Part shown: positions 24,976 to 35,331 of the stretch, one piece after another | How the letters are laid out: every line of letters starts with the position of its first letter | How positions within the stretch are numbered: the first letter of the stretch is position 1 | Source of the DNA: Daucus carota subsp. sativus | Lineage: Eukaryota > Streptophyta > Magnoliopsida > Apiales > Apiaceae | Reading direction: 5' to 3' | Length of the DNA: 64,000 nt | NCBI RefSeq assembly: GCF_001625215.2 | Contig: NC_030387.2 | Coordinates: forward strand, 39,703,606 to 39,767,605 | Notes under the pieces: generated by a model | What the model was told of the DNA's origin: nothing | Seen by the model: the letters and a program-made list of their open reading frames with translations, nothing else | The model's database searches: none | Position numbers and translations under genes: made by a program

Positions 24976-27760
24976 TGACTATTGAGTTTTTGACTATTGA
25001 GTAATTTTATAGTACCTTCACTGTTCTAAAAATCGGTGATTAATCCATGTTCCGTAACTCGTCGAATTGATTAAATCTCTGATTAATCACCGATCAGCTC
25101 AATTAATCCCCGATTAATCATTGTTCCGTAATTTCACCGATTAAATCCGATTCCTGCTTTTTACAACACCGTGGACCTTTGATAATTCGTTTGAATATAA
25201 TTGTTGTCATGTGTGAATATTTATTATCAAATTGTCGAGTTAATATTTTGAAATAAACAAAAATATGTAGTGGGGCAAAAGTGATCAAATTTCCATAATT
25301 ATTTTATAATTAATCATAAGATAAACGATTAATAAAATGAATTTTGTAAAATTATTTACATTATGCAAGTGGTCATTTAAATAACAAATATATGGGCTAT
25401 GTGAGCAACAATTTGTACCGTAAAATCTAAATTATAAGATGTCCCGTGTGGTCATAAAAACTTTGGCTCTCGTAATAATTCAAATCTGAAAAGTTATTCT
25501 TCTCTCATATTTTTAGAAAATCATTTATTAAAATTTTGAAATTAGAATTTACAAGCATACGTCTCTATTGATATCATAATTAATCCATTCAATTGTTCTT
25601 GTTACATGCCAGAACGGAGATATGACTTGGTTAGTTTTAATTTGGAAAAAATTTTGTTTCGCATAAGGCACCGTAACTGGGATGGTTATCAATATTCTAA
25701 AAGCAATTCATTTCAAAAAAAAATATATTCTAAAAGCAATTTAACAGATCAATCACTTTTCTCACTTCTACTCAAGCATTATTTTAAAATTCTTAACTCA
25801 AGAAACTAGATATTTCCTTCAATATCAGAAACATAATTATTCTTTAAAAGTTCTTTAAAGTTCATGCAAGAAGTCTCTAAACTATCGTCACTTGAGCACT
25901 TCAATCTTGTCAAATTATATAGAAATTGAAAAGTTTGCACTGACATTATCGAGGAAGCAGAAGTAATTCACTTTAAAAGATTGTTCGATTAATAAAATAA
26001 CATCATCTTCTCTAGATTTATCGAACTATTTTCTTTTTCTTTTCTTTTCTAAGCATGTTTCTCACAAAATTTAGGTTCAATCCCTGTGTTGTAGTCGATA
26101 CTTCAACTAAACAGAAGAACTTATACATTATGTGGGTGTTTGGGTAAGGGACTTATAGGCTTAAAAGTGGAAGAAGCCACTTCCCCTTATTTTATGTCTG
26201 TTTGGCAACTTTGATGAAGCACTCAGTTCAAGTTAAAAAAGCCTGGAAAAAAAAAGAAGCTATGTTTCCTGGCTTTTTATGGGAACTCAACTTTTTTCGA
26301 TTGTGCTTACTGAAGTGGTAAATTATGCCAAGGATAGTTAATAATTTTGTTCTCGTATGATTACAATTCACAAACTGCCCACATCTCACCATTCCATATT
26401 TAGGGGTGAGCATTCAGCAGGTTCGGTTAAATTGACTATTTTTTGACCAAAGATTATAAGTCACTTTTTCATTATTTTAAAAAATTAAAAATTACATCTT
26501 AAAGTAGATTAAAAATTATTTCCGATGACATATTTTTTTTTATTTTATCAATTGAAAAAATATTAATTAAATTTCAGTCAAATTTTGGTCAATTTGACCG
26601 GCAAAAAACCAAAGGTGACAACTAAAAAGAGACGGAGGGAGTACCTTTTTTCTTGTATAATCTGTATTTATTAATTTTTTCTTTTAGTGCAGAGTTTAAA
26701 ATTTTTGTATACTCTTCTATTTTTGTAATTTTCATGTATTAATAATAAAATGTCTTATATTATTATAATTTATTTTTTTAAAAAAGCAAATTATTATATT
26801 ACAAATTACAAAACTCAACTTATAAGTTAAGTTATACAAATACTTAAATAACTTATAAGTCACGGTATCCAAACGCTTATAAATCAAAACCAATTTCTCG
26901 CTTTTAATCTACTTCTTAACTTTAAACAATAAGTCACTTATTTTAAGTACAGTCAAACGGACTCTATATAAGCTTTAACATTTAAGCATCAATACATATA
27001 AAAGAAGAACACATGTATGGTATAAAACTTTGTCAATCACTTGTTTGCCTCTCATTGACTATGTATGGTATAAAATTGTGTCGATCACTGATTTACCTCC
27101 CATTCAGTCTTAATTGCCGACCAATCAACTATATATCACATTATCAAAATTATTTTGTAAGGAAAAGATGCTAAGATCAATGAAATATTTTTTTCATGTG
27201 CATAAAATAAAATCATAATTTTCACTATTTAGATGTTATTTTGATTTCATCCGAAATATGAGGGATGTGAAAATTAGCCCGTGCATCCTTCAAAATATAG
27301 GACAAATAATAATATTTGTGCGGTTTTATCCTTAGGTTGAGGAAATATTATTATTGTACTAAGCAATAAACTAAAGAATCATGATTTTATCCTATATTAT
27401 TCTTGTCCTGAAAGATAAGCTAAGAAATTTATTAAGTTTAATTCATGCAAAGGTAGCAAGAATATGCCTTTTTAAAGCAAATGCAATATGTTTGATTGAG
27501 TTCTTAATTTTTTAAAGTATATTGATGATTCGAAACACATATTTCATACTTTAAACTCACAAAAATAAGAGATTCTTGATACTTGTAATTTTTATTTTTT
27601 TGACAGAAACTTAATACTTGTAATTTGATATGGATTTATGAATCATCGACTTATGTTATTCTTACATAATAAGTAGTACTATTTAACTATATTTATTTTT
27701 TTGATAAGATAAATTGCATGGCTGGACAGAAATTCAACAATTTGATAAGTATATATGGTT
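24976..27760. other. Gene-free AT-rich spacer
   Basis: Around 25030-25150 the motif GATTAATC(A/C)CCGAT recurs in both orientations. 26136-26960 has ends resembling hAT-type MITEs (GTGTTTGGGTAAGGGACTTA ... AGTCAAACGGACTC). A lone Stowaway right end (GACGGAGGGAGTA) lies at 26630-26642. Around 27014-27075 a 47-bp motif (CATGTATGGTATAAAA...) is repeated. No gene was recognised. Confidence 0.35.
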
Positions 27761-27766
27761 CATCTC

Positions 27767-27818
27767 GTCCCACATCGAGACCAGAATAGAGAATAGATTG
27801 AAAGAGGAGTATATTTAC
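27767..27818 (+). promoter_or_regulatory. USE and TATA of the U1 variant gene
   Basis: GTCCCACATCG at 27767-27777 is an exact plant snRNA upstream sequence element (RTCCCACATCG). TATATTTAC starts at 27810, leaving a 32-bp spacer. That is the Pol II geometry; Pol III (U6-type) promoters are about 10 bp shorter. Confidence 0.85.
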
Positions 27819-27841
27819 AAGGGGGTGGGAGCCTTGAAAAC

Positions 27842-27999
27842 TTACATACCTGGACGGGGTCAATGGGTGATCATGAAGGCTCATGGCCTAGGCAAGTGGC
27901 CTTCATTGCACCTCTCGAAGGTGCACTAGCCTAACATCTCCTTATGGAGACTGTACGTCTTAATTTCTGGTAGTGGGGGCCTGCGCTTGCGCGGCCCCT
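27842..27999 (+). ncRNA. U1 snRNA variant with altered 5' splice-site recognition sequence
   Basis: U1 snRNA pairs with 5' splice sites to start spliceosome assembly. This copy keeps the U1-70K loop (GATCATGAAG, 27870-27879), the U1A/U2B''-type loop (ATTGCAC), a stem III (TCTCC-TTAT-GGAGA), an Sm-like site AATTTCTGG (27962-27970) and a strong stem IV (GGGGCC...GGCCCC). Stem I pairs through changed bases on both sides (ATGGG/CTCAT against ATGGC/GGCCAT in the 51-kb copy), which suggests selection on structure. The 5' end is TTACATACCTGG, where the canonical copy in this window has TTACTTACCTGG: nucleotide 5 is A, not U. The start is set by promoter spacing (32 bp from TATA) and alignment to the canonical copy. 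The 3' flank (CTAATATATCC) has no good 3' box. It may be functional or a decayed gene. Confidence 0.8.
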
Positions 28000-28139
28000 T
28001 CTAATATATCCAAACTTTTATTCCTTAATACATTAAATTAATTAATTAATTAATTAATACATTATTAAATTTATCATAAGGTTTTTTAGTTGGCAAATCA
28101 CAGGCCCAGTGAGAGTTGAGTTTTGTGGGTATGTTTGTG

Positions 28140-28189
28140 TTCCCACATCGAGAAAATGAGAGAATAGGGGATGGGAGGAGCTATAAGAT
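28140..28189 (+). promoter_or_regulatory. USE and TATA of the chimeric U1-like gene
   Basis: TTCCCACATCG at 28140-28150 differs from the USE consensus only in its first base. TATAAGAT starts at 28182, a 31-bp spacer. The same promoter occurs at 37115-37165 and 46407-46458. Confidence 0.75.
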
Positions 28190-28213
28190 GAGAGGAAGAT
28201 GCAACGTAGAGGA

Positions 28214-28434
28214 TAAGGCACGCACTTGGCGTCGATGGCTGATCGATAAGGGCCGAGGCTTCCTTACACTGAGGACGGTCTGCCCGATTGGTAGATATGC
28301 CTACGTCCTAATTTGTGGCGTCGATGGCTGATCAATAAGGGCGTGGCCTAGGTTTGAGGCTTCCTTGCCCAATTGGTAGATATGCCTACGTCATATTTTG
28401 TGCTAAGTGGAGCCTGCGTTCGCGCAGCTCCACG
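28214..28434 (+). ncRNA. U1-derived chimeric snRNA-like gene (two fused U1 bodies)
   Basis: Promoter spacing places the start at 28214. The first 17 bases are TAAGGCACGCACTTGGC instead of the U1 5' end, and the U1 body begins at GTCGATGGCTGATC (28231). After an Sm-like TAATTTGTGG (28309-28318) a second body restarts at GTCGATGG (28320) and runs through its own Sm-like stretch to a full stem IV (GGAGCCTGCG-TTCG-CGCAGCTCC). The U1-70K and U1A loops are altered in both bodies (ATCGATAAG and ATCAATAAG; CTTACAC and CTTGCCC). It is probably a non-functional or diverged U1 relative. The first body matches the 37.2-kb copy and the second the 46.5-kb copy. Confidence 0.7.
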
Positions 28435-28573
28435 CCAAATCTATTCTAAATTTTCTTTATAGCAAGTAGCACAACTTTGTTTTTGATTTCAGCAAGTAGT
28501 CTGACTAATTTTTATCTGACAAAGTTAATTTTGATAAAACACAATATTCTTAATCAAATGACAACTCAAGAGA

Positions 28574-28623
28574 AACCCACATCGCAAGGTTAATAAACAC
28601 AGACGGAAGCTCAGCTATAAGAA
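28574..28623 (+). promoter_or_regulatory. USE and TATA of the U5 gene
   Basis: AACCCACATCG at 28574-28584 matches the USE apart from one base. TATAAGAA starts at 28616, a 31-bp spacer of the Pol II type. Confidence 0.8.
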
Positions 28624-28648
28624 TTCACTAGCCCCCGTTGTTTAAAGC

Positions 28649-28772
28649 ACGCAGCCATGTGGTGAGCACAAAACGAACTATTCTTTCGCCTTTTACTAAA
28701 GAATACCGTGTGCTCGCCACCCACAGTGGCATACGCCTATTTTTGGAGAGTTGTTCCTTTGGACCAACTCCT
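28649..28772 (+). ncRNA. U5 spliceosomal snRNA
   Basis: U5 aligns the two exons in the spliceosome through its loop I. The invariant loop CGCCTTTTACTAAAG is intact at about 28686-28700. It sits on a long stem whose base pairs GGTGAGCAC with GTGCTCGCC. Then come a small hairpin (CCAC...GTGG), the Sm site CTATTTTTGGAG (about 28736-28747) and a 3' hairpin (GAGTTG...CAACTC). A 3' box-like CAATACGAGTCTTAA follows at 28774-28788. All parts look functional. The exact 5' end is uncertain by a few bases (28649-28653). It lies about 570 bp upstream of the U4 promoter in the same orientation. Confidence 0.9.
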
Positions 28773-29048
28773 GCAATACGAGTCTTAAATTTTTAGGAGT
28801 GGAAAGATTTAACACTTTGAGAGGGTAAAGAGTGGATGATCTTTAAAGTCCTTGAAAATAATATGTAGACCTTGAAAATTGATGTTAGCATATGTGAGAA
28901 GTCTTTCATGAAATAATTAAAATTAAAACTGACATGTGACCTTGACAATTGATGAATAACAGGTGAAAAAATGACTGAACCTTGACAGTGGATGAGTAGT
29001 TAGGAATGTTTAGAGGCACTCCACAGAGCTTGAAATACAATGAGAGAA

Positions 29049-29250
29049 TCAAGCAGAATATAAAGCTTGGAAAACTTCAGAATCAAAGCTCAATGTAACA
29101 TCATTCTTCCAAGGACATAAAAAGAAAAGGCGTTCCAGTGTTGCTACTGAAGTTCCGCAAACATGGCATGATGGGGGGTCTGACTTCCACATCTGTACTT
29201 GGGTATTATCTATCCGAAGGATACAATTCTGGAGAAATTGTAAGAAAGAT
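29049..29250 (-). mobile_element. LINE reverse-transcriptase zinc-binding (zf-RVT) fragment
   Basis: On the - strand an open stretch reads WKSDPPSCHVCGTSVATLER then LFFLCPWKNDV, the pattern C-x2-C ... (H/R)LFF-x-C-PW of the zf-RVT domain at the end of plant LINE ORF2 proteins. The usual His is Arg here. No reverse transcriptase, endonuclease or poly-A tail adjoins it, so it is a short relic carried in the snRNA spacer. A related copy lies at about 38590-38790. Confidence 0.55.
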
Positions 29251-29261
29251 ATATAATAATA

Positions 29262-29311
29262 AGCCCACATCGCTTGTGAGAAAAAGCTTGTCTAAAACTA
29301 ATCTTTAAAGA
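29262..29311 (+). promoter_or_regulatory. USE and TATA-like box of the U4 gene
   Basis: AGCCCACATCG at 29262-29272 is a one-mismatch USE. A weak TATA-like TTTAAAGA lies at 29304-29311, with a 31-bp spacer. The RNA starts about 33 bp further on. Confidence 0.7.
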
Positions 29312-29336
29312 CTAAAGAAAGTTGAAGTAATAAAGC

Positions 29337-29495
29337 ATCTTTGCGCTTGGGGCAATGACGCAGCTAGTGAGGTACTAACCGAGGCGCGTCAATTGCTGGT
29401 TGAAAACTATTTCCAAACCCCCTCCTTGGCCTTGGTTCTGCCTTGTGCCATCGAGAATTTCTGGAAGGGCTCCCTCTAATCCAGGGTAAAGCCCT
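29337..29495 (+). ncRNA. U4 spliceosomal snRNA
   Basis: U4 base-pairs with U6 and keeps it inactive until activation of the spliceosome. The RNA begins ATCTTTGCGCTTGGGG and holds the stem II region that pairs with U6, the 5' stem-loop with its kink-turn (CAATGACG...CTAACCGAGGCGCG, the 15.5K site) and the stem I region (TTGCTGGTTGAAAACTATT). Then follow a central domain, the Sm site AATTTCTGG (29457-29465) and a 3' hairpin (AGGGCTCCCT...AGCCCT). It looks complete and close to the plant U4 I remember. A degenerate 3' box (CAACTCTAGTCTTTAA) follows. The same spacer that follows U2 at 37.87 kb follows this U4 at about 29.63 kb. Confidence 0.9.
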
Positions 29496-29904
29496 ACAAC
29501 TCTAGTCTTTAAGTTTTCACTAAAAATAAAATAAGCATAGTCCTCATGTGAGTGTGAAGTGGCACTAAAAATAACCTCTTCTGGGAACAAAAAGAAATTG
29601 AAAACATTTACCAGTGAGGTACCCCATATATGGGTTGTGCTGCAGAAAATTTAAAGACCTACAACTCTGACATCCTTGATCAATTTATTACGTCCTCACC
29701 CTTAATCAAGTTAATGTTAGCTTGAACTCAATTTTAATCAAGTTACTACATCCTCACCTCTTAAAGCAACTGAACCTTGTCAAAGTTTTGTTTCTAGAAA
29801 GTGTTGTATTTTTGGTTCTTGTTTAAGATCTTAGCAATAGTACATAGCAAAGGGAACTACAGTGTGCATTATAGTGAAGTATTGCTTGGTTAGTATCTTG
29901 CTTT

Positions 29905-30160
29905 TCCTATTTCCCATAATTCACTTTGTATGTTTTTACTTGGCCGACGACATACTAATTAGCGATTTAGTACTTCGAGTTTGATCACATAAAACTTAAG
30001 TTATGGAACTTTACAAGCCAAAAAGCCATGTGCTTCATGTTTTACGTAATTCACTTGCATATTTTTACTTGATCGATGACACCACAACATACTAATCAGC
30101 GATTTAGTAGTTCGAGTTTGATCACTTAAGTTATGAAACTTTAAAAACCCACGTGCTTCA
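29905..30160. repeat. Tandem repeat family A (about 126-140 bp unit), two copies
   Basis: Units begin near CACTTG(T/C)ATGTTTTTACTTG and contain GACATACTAAT(T/C)AGCGATTTAGTA, TTCGAGTTTGATCACTTAA, TTATGGAACTTTA and CATGTGCTTCAT. The same unit occurs at 30710-30860, 38100-38500, 47340-47740 and 48545-48690, only inside the snRNA array. No coding or promoter role is visible. Confidence 0.8.
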
Positions 30161-31149
30161 TATTTGCCGTTAATAGCTGTATATAATTTCACATTGGAAA
30201 CATATGATGGAAGAGAGAAAGAAGAAAACGAAACCAAAGCGGCTAAGTAAATGAATCTGCATCTATTCATGAGGAGAGAAATGAAGTCTTGTCAACCAGC
30301 TGGGCCTTGTAACGGGGACCTGTAACTCGAGTGAGAGCTTTAAGTTGGTTGGAGTTTGGCTTTGTCCAGACGGTCGGGCTCTGCTGAGATATGTACAGGC
30401 TTGCCCATTCCAAGTATGGAGTTGTGCCTTGGCCACTGAGTGAAGACTCGGGGGTCAGGGTCACTAAAGTGGAAGGCACAGCGCTAGGCTGGCTTCACAG
30501 AGCAGCGATCACTTCCCTCTCTTGTCGGTGGAAGGATAACAAGCTTGTTCTTGGCAAGTCCAATTAACACCCGATGGACCACTCAAACCAACAACCATCT
30601 TTTTTTGGCTCGAAAATAATCCTCAAGCTATATTTTTGTGCACCTTAGACTAAATGAGAACAAGCTTCTTTTTGCTGCAGGTGCAATTATAGTGAAGTAT
30701 TGCTTCATTAGTATCTTGCTCTCCCTGTTTTCTGTAATTCACTTGTATGTTTTTTACCCCAACCGATAACACTACAATGACATACTAATAAGTGATTTAG
30801 TAGTTTGAGTTTGATCACTTAAACTTCAGTTATAGAACTTTACAAGCCAAAAAAAGCAATGTGCTTATATTTTTCAGTAATAGTTGCATATAATATCACA
30901 AAGGAACATATGAGGGAAAAGATTAAGATGAAAATGAACCACCTAGGCTAAGGAAATGAATTTGTATCTCTTCATTTAGGCTGGATGAATGTCATTCAGC
31001 TAGCTGAGCTTGGTAGCTTGGGCTTGTCACTCGAGCGAAAGCTTTGAGTTGGTTGGAGCTTGTCTTGTTCCAGACGGTGGGGTAGAAGAGCAGCATGATA
31101 TGGCAAGGCCACCGAACACCTAATGGACCAAGTTAAACCAACAACCAGT

Positions 31150-31745
31150 TTTTTTTATGTTTTTTTGCATCTTTGGTGAGGCTCTCGTTTTTTATGTTTT
31201 TTTTTTTTTTTTTGCATGACTCTCGGTAGCTGAGTTAGCATGTAATAAATGGTCCATGTAGCTGAGTTAGCCCGTAACAAATGGACCAACAGCGAGCCAG
31301 GATCAAAGTTTCGGAACCAATAACATTTTTTATTGCACCTTGATGTGACTCTTGGTAGTTGAGTTAGTCTGTAATAAGCGGCAAGTGAAACCAACAACCA
31401 ATTTTCATTTTTTTGCATCTTGATGAGACTCAATAAAGCTGAGTTAGCCTGTAATAAGTGGACCAACGGCGAGCTGAGATTGAAGCTTCGGAGCCAAAAC
31501 GAAATGCCACAATTTTTATTTTTATTTTGCACCTTGATGAGACTCCCGGTACCTGAGTTATCCTGTAATAAGTGAACTAACGGCGAGCCAGGATAGAAGT
31601 TCCGCAGCCAAAATGAAATGCCACATTTTTTTATTTTTTTTTAATCTTGATGAGACTCTTGGTACTTGGTAGCACTACGTTGTAAGTGGATCAACAACGA
31701 GCCATGATCAAAACTTCAGAGCCAAAACGAAATTCCACAATTTTG
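31150..31745. repeat. Tandem repeat family B (about 110-bp unit), about six copies
   Basis: Each unit has GCACCTTGATGAGACTC, GTAGCTGAGTTAG, CTGTAATAAGTGGACCAAC, GCGAGCCAGGAT and a T-run after AAACGAAATGCCACAA. Copies start near 31167, 31214, 31336, 31414, 31528 and 31643. The paralogous array at 48975-49590 has the same order, and both are followed by the same flank (31746-31920 and 49592-49740). Confidence 0.8.
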
Positions 31746-32003
31746 TGGAATCAACATATGAGATTTTCGCTATATAAAGGAATGTTTGGTTCCTTGCGTT
31801 ATGCAGCTTATTTGTCAACCATAAATAAATTTGTGCTTGAGTCAGTTAAATGTGTGTTTCTAAGATTTCATTTAAATTTGACCTCTTTTATATATGGTGC
31901 AGGTTTAGCAGGGGTTTTAGCCTAGGTAAGCTTCTCCAAGTTTCGTATAAGCGTAGTTTGTAGAATAGGGCATTGGTAATACTTGATAGATATACCCTTA
32001 AGA

Positions 32004-32077
32004 ACCCACATCGATAAGGGACCAAAACATCAGCCTAACAGGGAACCCTTAAGAACTCTTTACTTCTTTAAATATTA
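32004..32077 (+). promoter_or_regulatory. Orphan U1-type promoter without a U1 body
   Basis: AACCCACATCG at 32004-32014 and its flank (ACCAAAACATCAGCCTAACAG) match the promoter of the canonical U1 gene at 50965, and so does the upstream 100 bp. Homology fades after CAGGGA, the TATA box is lost, and a Stowaway MITE begins where the U1 RNA would start (ATTAC|TCCC). No U1 sequence follows the MITE. Confidence 0.75.
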
Positions 32078-32324
32078 CTCCCTCCGTCCCAGTCAATAGT
32101 ATACATTGGGGGACGGGGGCGCGGCACGGACTTTAATGCTTCAATATAGTATAGTTCTGTAAATTATTTTTAAAATTTTCTTTTTCTATATAAAAGTATA
32201 ATATTTATACTTTTATACAAAAAAAGAAAATCTTAAAAATAAGTTGTAGAACTATGTTTTATAAGTGCCTTAAAAAGCGTGTCGAGCAGTGAAAAAGAAA
32301 CGTATACAATTGACTGGGACAGAG
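32078..32324. mobile_element. Stowaway-type MITE, 247 bp, in the orphan U1 locus
   Basis: The left end CTCCCTCCGTCCCAGTCAAT pairs with the right end ATTGACTGGGACAGAG. The inner parts also pair (GTATAC...GTATAC; a central AAAGTATAA/TTATACTTT palindrome near 32190-32220). A TA precedes the left end. The right TA is not intact. Confidence 0.75.
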
Positions 32325-32547
32325 TTCATAAGTGAGGCTTGGTTTTTGTCCCTTGGTTCCCTTGTGATCATGTTCTTCTAAGCAGCTTCCTTTATAAGTA
32401 TTACTAATTACTAATACCTCATCCAAATTCAACTATGCAAGTACAGGTTTACTGAAACAGGATTTTCCAGTTCTTTAGATTTTGTTCCTCCAGCTGCTGC
32501 TTCATTGTTCCGAAAATATTTTCTTTAGATTTATATTCTTGATACAG

Positions 32548-33999
32548 GTCGAGGCCTAAATTTACAACGAGACATCTCCTGGAGAAATATAGAGTTGGCT
32601 TTTGTTTCGACAGCTATATCTGTTCTTTCATGCACCACAGAGATTATTAGGTTACGTCGTGGTTACGTTCTGTTGGACATACAGATAATTATTTCACATC
32701 ATAAGTTTATGATGGGGAGAAACAGCGAAGAACAAGTTATCATACATAAGAGATCAAAGGTCAGTAGATTAGGTGCTTCTACAGTTATGTTAAGAAACAA
32801 AGTTTTATTGATGTTAAATTTATATTAAAAGGTTCAATTATTCTCTAATGATGAATTTCTGACATTTTATAATGAACATTTCAGGCAAGTATGGATGTTG
32901 ATCTGAGAAGAGCCCTGTTTACTCAGAAGCCCAGGTCACCAGCTGAAAATGGCAGGCCAAGCAGTATGGTTTTTAAGGTAAGTTAGAAATATCTGTCTTT
33001 TTTCAGTTTTATGCAAGTGGTCATCTATATCAGAAGCTCATTTATCATTTAAATTTGTTGTAAACAGAAAGCCACATGGTGATTCCGGCTCATATAGTAG
33101 CAGAAGCAATTTCAACACTCCATGGTCTTGATTTAAGATGGTCAGGGCCTATCACACCTACGGAAATGAATTATGTTGAACAGTATGTTCTAGCCAAGTA
33201 TCCAGAATACTCAAATGCGCTTGTTGAAGGAGGGGAAAAGACAGAACTTTATGATCTTTGCATCAAAGAAGAGCCTGCACATCTGTCGCCTGATGACAAG
33301 CGAAAATCTCCCAGAGGTGGTTTTAGGGATTCAGTGGCGCCAACATTTGGAAGCAACCATCCTGATTTAGACAAAACACAGTTAGAACCGTCAAGGCTTC
33401 AAGACGTTCTTACAAAGAAGTCGTCCTTTTTAGGAAGTTTCATCTCCATACCAGAAATTCAAGCCAGGAATAAAGTTTTGAAGCAGTGTGGATTACCTGA
33501 TGAGGAGTACCTTGTTATCTTCACTTCAAATTACAAAAACGCAATGATGTTGGTTGGGGAGAGCTATCCCTTCTTCCGAGGGAATTACTACATGACAATT
33601 ATTAAGGAAGGAGATGATTACATTAGAGAATTTGCAAGTTACAAGGAATCAAAAGTGATTGCACCACCGGAGACTTGGTTGGATTTGAGGATCCGTGGAT
33701 CACAACTCAGCCAGTACTTCAGAAGGAAGAGTAAGCACACTCCAAAGGGTCTATTTTCATATCCAGCTGATGTAGATGGCACCAAATACTCTATGCATTG
33801 GGTTTCTGAAGCGCATAGGAATTCCTGGCATGTTCTGCTTGATGCCACTGCAATAAACGTGGGGGAGGAACGAATGAACCTGTCGCTCCACAGGCCAGAT
33901 TTTGTTCTGTGCAAGCCTGACAATACTAATGCTCACCCTTCAGATATCACATGTCTGCTAATCAGGAGAAGATCTTTCGATACAGGAGCTTCAGTTTAA
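32548..33999 (+). pseudogene. Moco-sulfurase-like / aminotransferase class V-like gene, 3' part, probably broken
   Basis: The main piece, 33068-33999, is an open exon (ATG at 33076, 307 codons to a TAA) reading IPAHIVAEAISTLHGLDLRW ... ETWLDLRIRGSQLSQYFRRK ... YSMHWVSEAHRNSWHVLLDA. It resembles the plant molybdenum-cofactor-sulfurase-like fold-type I family. In true PLP enzymes of this fold a Lys follows the WHVLLDA strand by about 30 residues; the corresponding stretch (FVLCKPDNTNAHPSDITCLL) has no such SFYK motif, so PLP chemistry is doubtful. Upstream, 32548-32759 and 32885-32977 look like exons and agree in phase (HKRSK-ASMDVDLRRALFTQKP ... SSMVFK). Joining 32977 to 33068 gives KKATW and then a stop, so the phases disagree by one base. 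The 5' half of such a gene is not present. It lies inside the snRNA array and probably came with it. A short functional protein from 33076 cannot be excluded. Confidence 0.55.
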
Positions 34000-34656
34000 G
34001 CATACGAGCAAGCAGATCACATCTCACAAGAAACATTAGTATGAACTGGCTAATTATCTGCTGGAGACTGTTTCATTATAGACCGGTTCAGTTTAAATCT
34101 GTATATGGTAACCTCTGAACTAGCTCAACTCCTTTCTAAAACTCAACCTCACTTAACATTGCGGTGTTTAACTAAGGGCTGATTGGCTAGCCCTATGCCA
34201 CCGCATTCAAATTTCTTCTAGTACGAACGTCATACAATAATTACTATCAGAAACAATTGCATCACAGATAAATCTAGCAATTTGTATTAGTTGCCAGTCA
34301 GGTAGCGATGATGACACGGGTATTTGCTAGAAATTTGTATATGCAACAGATCCTCCACGAGTGTCGATTACATGGTGAATAACTGAATATTGTTGGGGAG
34401 GACTGAACTTCAAGATATTCAGTCTAGTATATGAAGTTTTTGATAATACATGAATACACGAGCCCTCGCCAAGTTATTAAACAAGATATCGTAGCTATGA
34501 TAACTCCCAAGTGTAAAAATGCTATCACCATAGATACTTCAATTGCAAGCTTGAGCTCACCCACATTCTAGTTTTCTTTTTCCTTTTCTGGAAAAACAAA
34601 GTGGTGGATATGAAGTATGAACATGCCTTCCACACTATAGTAGAAAATCACAGTTT
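34000..34656. other. Spacer after the Moco-sulfurase-like gene
   Basis: AT-rich sequence with the probable 3' UTR of the preceding gene. No RNA gene or repeat recognised. Confidence 0.35.
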
Positions 34657-35331
34657 TGTGAAAATACTTCTTAAATAAAATTACAAAATGCCATTTCTTT
34701 AATATCTTTTGAAAAATCATGATTGAACTTTGCAAGTTGCAACCACTTGCAACTTTGAAAAAGTACTATTAGAATTTTCAGATAAGATGAGTGCCTTGCT
34801 GTATAAATGCCCTATATTCTATTAAATACCGGCAAGCAAAGTAATTAAGGAAGGATATATTAAAATTTAAAGTTTTTTCAAGTTAAATTTTTTTTTATCA
34901 ATTTTGTATTATTTATATGATTTTCTTTTAATTTATGGGACTTTTGAGTTCACAAAGATGTTTTTTATATGCACATATCATTTTAAATTAATACATAACA
35001 TATAATGCAAACAAAATAGAATACATGTTCACTCAGGGATCTCAAAATTCAAGCTGGAAGGCAAAATTTTTTTAGCCCGAGTCAGTGGCAGATCCTGGGT
35101 CCGCCCCTGCGGTGAAGTAGGTGTAAATATCATCTTCAACAAATCACGTGATTTTATCACCGAGAAGAATGGATTAATCAATGATTGTTTCTGTGTTTTG
35201 TTTGTTCGACGCGACTGTTTATATACATGTCGTATGGCTTTTTATTGTTGAAATAACTCATTTATCAAAAAAAAAAATTAAATTTTAAGAACAATATGAT
35301 TAAATTAGTTCTAAATAAATGTAGGTATGTC
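34657..35331 (+). repeat. Repeat module X, copy 1 (about 675 bp)
   Basis: This module (GAAAATACTTCTTAAATAAA ... TAAATGTAGGTATGT) recurs at 36057-36748 and 45352-46040 with only scattered differences. Near its end it has CAGTGGCAGATCCTGGGTCC, a motif common in plant dispersed repeats, and an A-run after CATTTATC. The family is unknown to me; it could be a retroposon tail. This copy ends where module Y begins. Confidence 0.7.

Noticed and set aside
30240-30560. GC-richer stretch repeated at 47850-48090, considered as a possible 7SL or snoRNA gene
   Set aside because: No USE or TATA precedes it at the right spacing, and I see no SRP domain or C/D or H/ACA boxes. It is treated as array spacer.
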